In this document: piece after piece, positions 60,743 through 64,000 of the stretch | Position numbering within the stretch: the first letter of the stretch is position 1 | Layout of the letters: every line of letters starts with the position of its first letter | From: Algibacter_G agarivorans | Lineage (GTDB): Bacteria; Bacteroidota; Bacteroidia; Flavobacteriales; Flavobacteriaceae | NCBI RefSeq assembly: GCF_039543245.1 | Contig: NZ_BAABJJ010000029.1 | Span: forward strand, 62,001 to 126,000 | Direction: 5' to 3' | DNA length: 64,000 nucleotides | Translations under genes and position numbers: made by a program | The notes under the pieces: generated by a model | Database searches by the model: none | The model's input: only the letters and a program-made list of their open reading frames with translations | What the model was told of the DNA's origin: nothing

Positions 60743-61408
60743 ATGCTAACATATAATAATATAAAATCAATTTCTATTCCATTAAAAGACGTTATTCTTC
60801 TTGGAGAAATATGCATTCCACAAAAAGCAATTGGACTTGTAATATTTTCTCATGGAAGCGGTAGCAGTAGGCTAAGTCCACGAAATAAATACGTTGCAAA
60901 AATACTTCAAGAAAAAGGGTTGGCCACTTTACTTTTCGATCTGTTAACCAAAGAGGAGGACACTGTCTACGAGAACAGATTCAATATAGAACTTCTAACA
61001 AAAAGACTCATTGAGGTCACAAAATGGGTCAAGAACCAGAGTGAGACGTCCAACTTTCCCATTGGTTATTTTGGAGCTAGTACAGGGGCTGCGTCTGCAT
61101 TAAAAGCCGCCGCAAATTTAAAAAGTGATATTGCAGCGGTAGTATCCCGTGGTGGCAGGCCAGACCTAGCCATGGAAGATTTGAAAAAAGTAACAGCGCC
61201 CACCTTACTCATTGTTGGAGGGGACGACACTATTGTTATTAAGCTGAACAAAGAGGCGTATCAAAAATTGCAATGTGAGCGTAGCCTGGAAATTATTCCA
61301 AATGCTAGCCATTTATTTGAAGAAAAAGGCAAATTGGAAAAGGTTGCCATACAATCTGCCAAATGGTTTGTAGAAAAGATAAACGCTAAAATCGTCGATA
61401 ATGTTTAA
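60743..61408 (+). CDS. Alpha/beta hydrolase (dienelactone hydrolase-like)
   Basis: The 221-residue protein has an early FSHGSGSSRLSPRNKYVAKIL oxyanion segment, the nucleophile elbow GASTGAASAL, an acidic residue in LIVGGDDTIV and the His in PNASHLFEEKGKLE. It overlaps the following phosphoribosyltransferase by 8 bp. Elsewhere the two domains occur as one fused protein, so they probably act together. The substrate is unknown. It is first in a three-gene operon behind box 10. Confidence 0.88.
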   Translation: MLTYNNIKSISIPLKDVILLGEICIPQKAIGLVIFSHGSGSSRLSPRNKYVAKILQEKGLATLLFDLLTKEEDTVYENRFNIELLTKRLIEVTKWVKNQSETSNFPIGYFGASTGAASALKAAANLKSDIAAVVSRGGRPDLAMEDLKKVTAPTLLIVGGDDTIVIKLNKEAYQKLQCERSLEIIPNASHLFEEKGKLEKVAIQSAKWFVEKINAKIVDNV

Positions 61409-62033
61409 GGATAGAAATGATGCAGGAAAACAGTTAGCCGAAAAATTGATGGGGTTTAAGAACAAAGAAGTCGTTGTTATTGCCATTCCAAGAGGCGGAC
61501 TTCCTCTAGGGGCTATCGTAGCCAAAGCGCTTAATGCACCATTAGATGTTGTGTTAACAAAAAAAATAGGGCATCCTATCAATAAAGAATATGCCATTGG
61601 AGCTGTAAGTATAGGCAATAAATACATAACAGATTCTGTAGGTGCATCCTTAAGTTATATTGATGAGGAAACTAGGCGTATTCGTGACATATTGCGGCAA
61701 CGTCAGGATCAATATTACAAGAATTCCAAGCCTAAAGACCTTAAGGATAAGATTGTTATTATTGTTGATGATGGTGTAGCTACAGGCAGCACCATGCTTG
61801 CAACCATAGCACTTATTAAAGATGAAGATCCTTCAAGACTTATAGTCGCAGTTCCAGTATCATCAGTATCTGCTAGCGAGAAACTGTATAATTCACCCTT
61901 TGTTGATGAGGTGGTTTGTTTGCATACTCCTAAAGATTTCCGGGCTGTGGGACAGTTTTATGAAGTGTTTGAACCCGTTTTGGATAAAAGGGCAATACAA
62001 ATTTTAGAAGAATCAAATAAACGTTTAATTTAA
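61401..62033 (+). CDS. Phosphoribosyltransferase-family protein
   Basis: The 210-residue protein has the PRPP-binding loop VIIVDDGVATGSTMLA and the family start FKDRNDAGKQLAEKL with VVVIAIPRGGLPLGAIVAKAL. These appear in the phosphoribosyltransferases that are often fused to dienelactone-hydrolase-like domains. Whether it acts on a nucleobase or serves as a regulator is unknown. It overlaps the hydrolase gene and is followed by DUF2267. Confidence 0.9.
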   Translation: MFKDRNDAGKQLAEKLMGFKNKEVVVIAIPRGGLPLGAIVAKALNAPLDVVLTKKIGHPINKEYAIGAVSIGNKYITDSVGASLSYIDEETRRIRDILRQRQDQYYKNSKPKDLKDKIVIIVDDGVATGSTMLATIALIKDEDPSRLIVAVPVSSVSASEKLYNSPFVDEVVCLHTPKDFRAVGQFYEVFEPVLDKRAIQILEESNKRLI

Positions 62034-62044
62034 TACTTATAACC

Positions 62045-62494
62045 ATGGCACTAAATTTCAATCAATACGCTGCAGAAGGCAATACGTTCATCAAACAGTA
62101 TGCTAAAGAGATAGGTCTTTCTGAGAATCCAGAGAGTGCAGGTCGAATACTGAGTTCTATTTTGCATGGTTTGCGTTCAATAATCTCAGTTGAGGAATCA
62201 TTACAGTTCATTGCTCAGCTTCCCATGTTTTTGAAAGCCGTTTACGTAAACGGATGGACTATTAAGGCAAAAAAGGAAAGAGTGAAAAATGTAGAGGAGT
62301 TTATCGACCTCATAAGATCACTAGACGGTAAAACGTCATTGTACGATTTTGAGTCGGATGAGGTTGCTGAAGATTATATACACGCTACGTTCTTAATTTT
62401 GAGAACGTATGTTTCCAGAGGGGAGATGGAGGATATTAAAGCCGAGTTGCCAAAACGATTGAAAGGACTTATTTTCGATCATGTTTTCATCTAA
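62045..62494 (+). CDS. DUF2267-family protein
   Basis: The 149-residue helical protein follows the DUF2267 pattern: FNQYAAEGNTFIKQYAKEIGL, then AGRILSSILHGLRSIISVEESLQFIAQLPMFLKAVYVNGW, and a final EDIKAELPKRLKGLI block. The family is common in stress-gene clusters and lacks an assigned activity. It starts 12 bp after the phosphoribosyltransferase gene, probably in the same operon. Confidence 0.88.
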   Translation: MALNFNQYAAEGNTFIKQYAKEIGLSENPESAGRILSSILHGLRSIISVEESLQFIAQLPMFLKAVYVNGWTIKAKKERVKNVEEFIDLIRSLDGKTSLYDFESDEVAEDYIHATFLILRTYVSRGEMEDIKAELPKRLKGLIFDHVFI

Positions 62495-62563
62495 AAGAGA
62501 GAAGATATGGGTTTTGCTTTTACGTTCTTTTATCTTAGGTATTTTCTTTTTTTGGAATTCTAT

Positions 62564-62606
62564 TGATTCAGATCATTTAAAACTTTGGCTTTTATGAGTT
62601 CCTTTA
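62564..62606 (+). promoter_or_regulatory. Activator palindrome and -7 element (box 11)
   Basis: TGATTCAGATCA (62564-62575), centre 62569.5. TTCCTTTA (62599-62606) ends 36.5 bp downstream. Transcription near 62612 favours the ATG at 62662 or 62629 of the OmpA-like gene. Confidence 0.6.
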
Positions 62607-62661
62607 CAAGGAAATAGAAAAAGTCAAGATGAGTTCTCGGACAAACTATAAATTTAAAAAG

Positions 62662-63513
62662 ATGAAACCACTAAAATTTACAACTATATTATGTACTGCC
62701 TTTTTGATATCCTGTGTAAGTCAAAAAAAATATGCAGATTTACAAAACAGGGCTGAACTCTGCGAAAATGACTTAAAAACTTGTGCAAACGAGCGATTGA
62801 TATTAGAAACTAATTTGGCGAATGAAAAAAATAAGACAAAAAGCGCGGAACAACAAGTCGAATATTTTAAAAGCACAAACACCAATCTAATGGAAACATT
62901 ATCGGATCTTTCTGTGGTAAGCAAGTCTGGAGCCGAGAGTATTAAAAAATCCATAGAAGCTTTAAATGAGCAGAAAAAGTATATAAAAGATTTAACCAGC
63001 TCTATGCAAAGGAAAGACTCTATTAATCTGGCATTGGTCATGAATCTCAAAAGATCCTTATATGATTTTGATGATGAAGATATTAATATAGAAGTAAAAA
63101 AAGGAGTTGTCTATGTTTCGATATCAGACAAAATGCTATTTAAATCAGGGAGTTATACTATTAATGAAAAGGCCAAAGCGGTTATTGGCAAGATTGCTAA
63201 AATATTTAATGACCATACTGAGCTAGATATTCTTGTTGAAGGACATACGGATACAGTACCAATTCATACAACATGTATGGAAGATAATTGGGATTTGAGT
63301 GCTAAAAGAGCGACTTCTATTGTGAGATTAATGCAAACCACATTTGATGTGAAGCCAGAGCGAATGACTGCAGGTGGACGTTCTGAATATGTGCCAAAAA
63401 CGACAAATGAAACACCCGAAGGACGAGCCATTAACCGCAGAACGGAAATAATTATTTTACCAGAGCTAGATCAGTTTTTTAAGCTTTTAGAACCACCAAT
63501 CACGAAAAATTAA
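62662..63513 (+). CDS. OmpA-family lipoprotein
   Basis: The protein of about 283 residues has a lipoprotein signal (MKPLKFTTILCTAFLISC, lipobox LISC then VSQKKY) and a coiled-coil middle (LQNRAELCENDLKTCANERLI and onward). A C-terminal OmpA peptidoglycan-binding domain follows (VEGHTDTVPIH, then WDLSAKRATSIVRLM, then GRSEYVPKTTNETPEGRAINRRTEI). It anchors the outer membrane to the cell wall. An in-frame ATG at 62629 would add 11 residues before the signal and is less likely. Box 11 controls it. Confidence 0.9.
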   Translation: MKPLKFTTILCTAFLISCVSQKKYADLQNRAELCENDLKTCANERLILETNLANEKNKTKSAEQQVEYFKSTNTNLMETLSDLSVVSKSGAESIKKSIEALNEQKKYIKDLTSSMQRKDSINLALVMNLKRSLYDFDDEDINIEVKKGVVYVSISDKMLFKSGSYTINEKAKAVIGKIAKIFNDHTELDILVEGHTDTVPIHTTCMEDNWDLSAKRATSIVRLMQTTFDVKPERMTAGGRSEYVPKTTNETPEGRAINRRTEIIILPELDQFFKLLEPPITKN

Positions 63514-63562
63514 ATTGATTAATGATCTATACTCATAAAATAATTAAAAAAAATGCTCAGAC

Positions 63563-63605
63563 TGACCTAGGTCATTTTATACTCTAAAAAGCCGTTGTAA
63601 ATTAG
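63563..63605 (+). promoter_or_regulatory. Activator palindrome and -7 element (box 12)
   Basis: The perfect palindrome TGACCTAGGTCA (63563-63574), centre 63568.5, is followed 36.5 bp downstream by the end of TAAATTAG (63598-63605). No protein gene follows before a strong terminator at 63783-63815. Confidence 0.7.
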
Positions 63606-63610
63606 TAACA

Positions 63611-63815
63611 TATTTACGGATAAAAAGTTCTTTGAAATTTTAAAATATAGGTTTTTGGTGTAGTAATACATTACTAACCTTGGTATCATAGTGTTTTTTG
63701 AAAGCTTTAAGCTTGTTGTGTTAGCTTCGTAAAGAAGCGAATGCAATATCGATTAAGCCTGTAAAGAATGCTTTGATCCAGTAATCTGGGACATTTAGAT
63801 GTCCCAGATTATTTT
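63611..63815 (+). ncRNA. Candidate small RNA controlled by box 12
   Basis: A transcript starting about 6 bp after the -7 element would be about 200 nt and end at a 12-bp stem terminator (63783-63815). It contains hairpins TAGTAAT/ATTACTA and GCTTC/GAAGC. The only ATG frames are seven codons or fewer. The start is inferred and expression is unproven. Confidence 0.5.
63783..63815 (+). terminator. Strong terminator of the candidate small RNA
   Basis: AATCTGGGACAT and ATGTCCCAGATT form a perfect 12-bp stem with loop TTAG, followed by ATTTT. Confidence 0.85.
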
Positions 63816-63890
63816 AAAAACATTGGTTATATATGGCTGTAAAGCAATGGTAACCATTATGAAGCGATTTAATTTGTTTTACCAAGATTG

Positions 63891-63953
63891 ATGTTTTTAA
63901 AAATTCCAGAAATGGAAGATTTGATGGGTTGGTTGGATGTACGGATAAAATGA
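63891..63953 (+). CDS. Possible 20-residue small protein
   Basis: An ATG frame reads MFLKIPEMEDLMGWLDVRIK and stops at 63951-63953. A terminator follows at 63967-64000. There is no similarity to judge by, and the frame is short enough to be chance. Confidence 0.2.
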   Translation: MFLKIPEMEDLMGWLDVRIK

Positions 63954-63966
63954 ATCGTTTCAAAAG

Positions 63967-64000
63967 GAAACTGGAAGTTTCGGCTTCCAGTTTCTATTTT
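63967..64000 (+). terminator. Terminator at window end
   Basis: GAAACTGGAAG and CTTCCAGTTTC form an 11-bp stem with loop TTTCGG, followed by TATTTT. Confidence 0.85.

Noticed and set aside
1..64000. tRNA, rRNA, CRISPR array or intact insertion sequence
   Set aside because: Reading both strands gave no cloverleaf-like intergenic sequence, no regular direct-repeat array and no transposase frame.

Overview
The window looks like a chromosome segment of a marine-type Flavobacteriaceae (Bacteroidota). The DNA is AT-rich. Many starts are preceded by the Bacteroidota -7 element TAnnTTTG. The gene set is typical of the group: a sigma/FecR/TonB-receptor signalling cassette, menaquinone genes, an S1-domain CvfB protein next to mnmE, ResB-CcsA cytochrome assembly, and a remnant of a type IX secretion sorting tail. 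No tRNA, rRNA, CRISPR array or intact insertion sequence was seen.

Left third (1-30 kb): mostly housekeeping genes. These are a transsulfuration-type PLP enzyme with a divergent Lrp regulator, an orphan membrane histidine kinase module, an aldehyde dehydrogenase, an RluA-type pseudouridine synthase and panB separated by a small four-helix-bundle gene with imperfect terminal inverted repeats, dnaK, an RlmI-like methyltransferase, a nitronate-monooxygenase-like enzyme, a thioesterase-menF-menD operon, cvfB-mnmE, and a sigma/anti-sigma/TonB-receptor cassette. Short palindromic repeats lie between genes and appear to have been inserted in frame into menF and mnmE. A structured intergenic element occurs twice (8.36 and 21.91 kb).

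Middle (30.3-41.1 kb): a tightly packed seven-gene operon that reads as an electron path from cytoplasm to cell surface. In order it encodes a di-heme-b membrane protein, a membrane-anchored Fe-S/FAD/NAD(P) oxidoreductase, a 23-CxxCH cytochrome, a 16-CxxCH cytochrome, an outer-membrane beta-barrel and an OB-fold-like lipoprotein. The convergent neighbour is the ResB-CcsA haem-ligation gene, which is split here by what looks like a one-base deletion.

Right third (41.4-64 kb): a stress/dormancy-like island. It holds universal stress protein, ArsC-like protein, CheB-CheR-PAS and PAS histidine kinases, AhpD-like, DUF1269, BON, LigD-type polymerase, baeRF-like, dodecin, PEP synthase, alpha/beta hydrolase plus phosphoribosyltransferase, DUF2267 and OmpA-like proteins. 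The island is tied together by a repeated promoter design: a TGAC-N4-GTCA palindrome (best form TGACCTAGGTCA) centred 36.5 bp from the outer end of a TAnnTTTG-like -7 element. This spacing recurs at eleven promoters with a recognisable -7 and at one weak one, including two divergent pairs. It fits a CRP/FNR-type activator at about -41.5 or -42.5. The last copy drives no obvious protein gene, only a stretch of about 200 nt ending in a strong terminator, and is a candidate small RNA.
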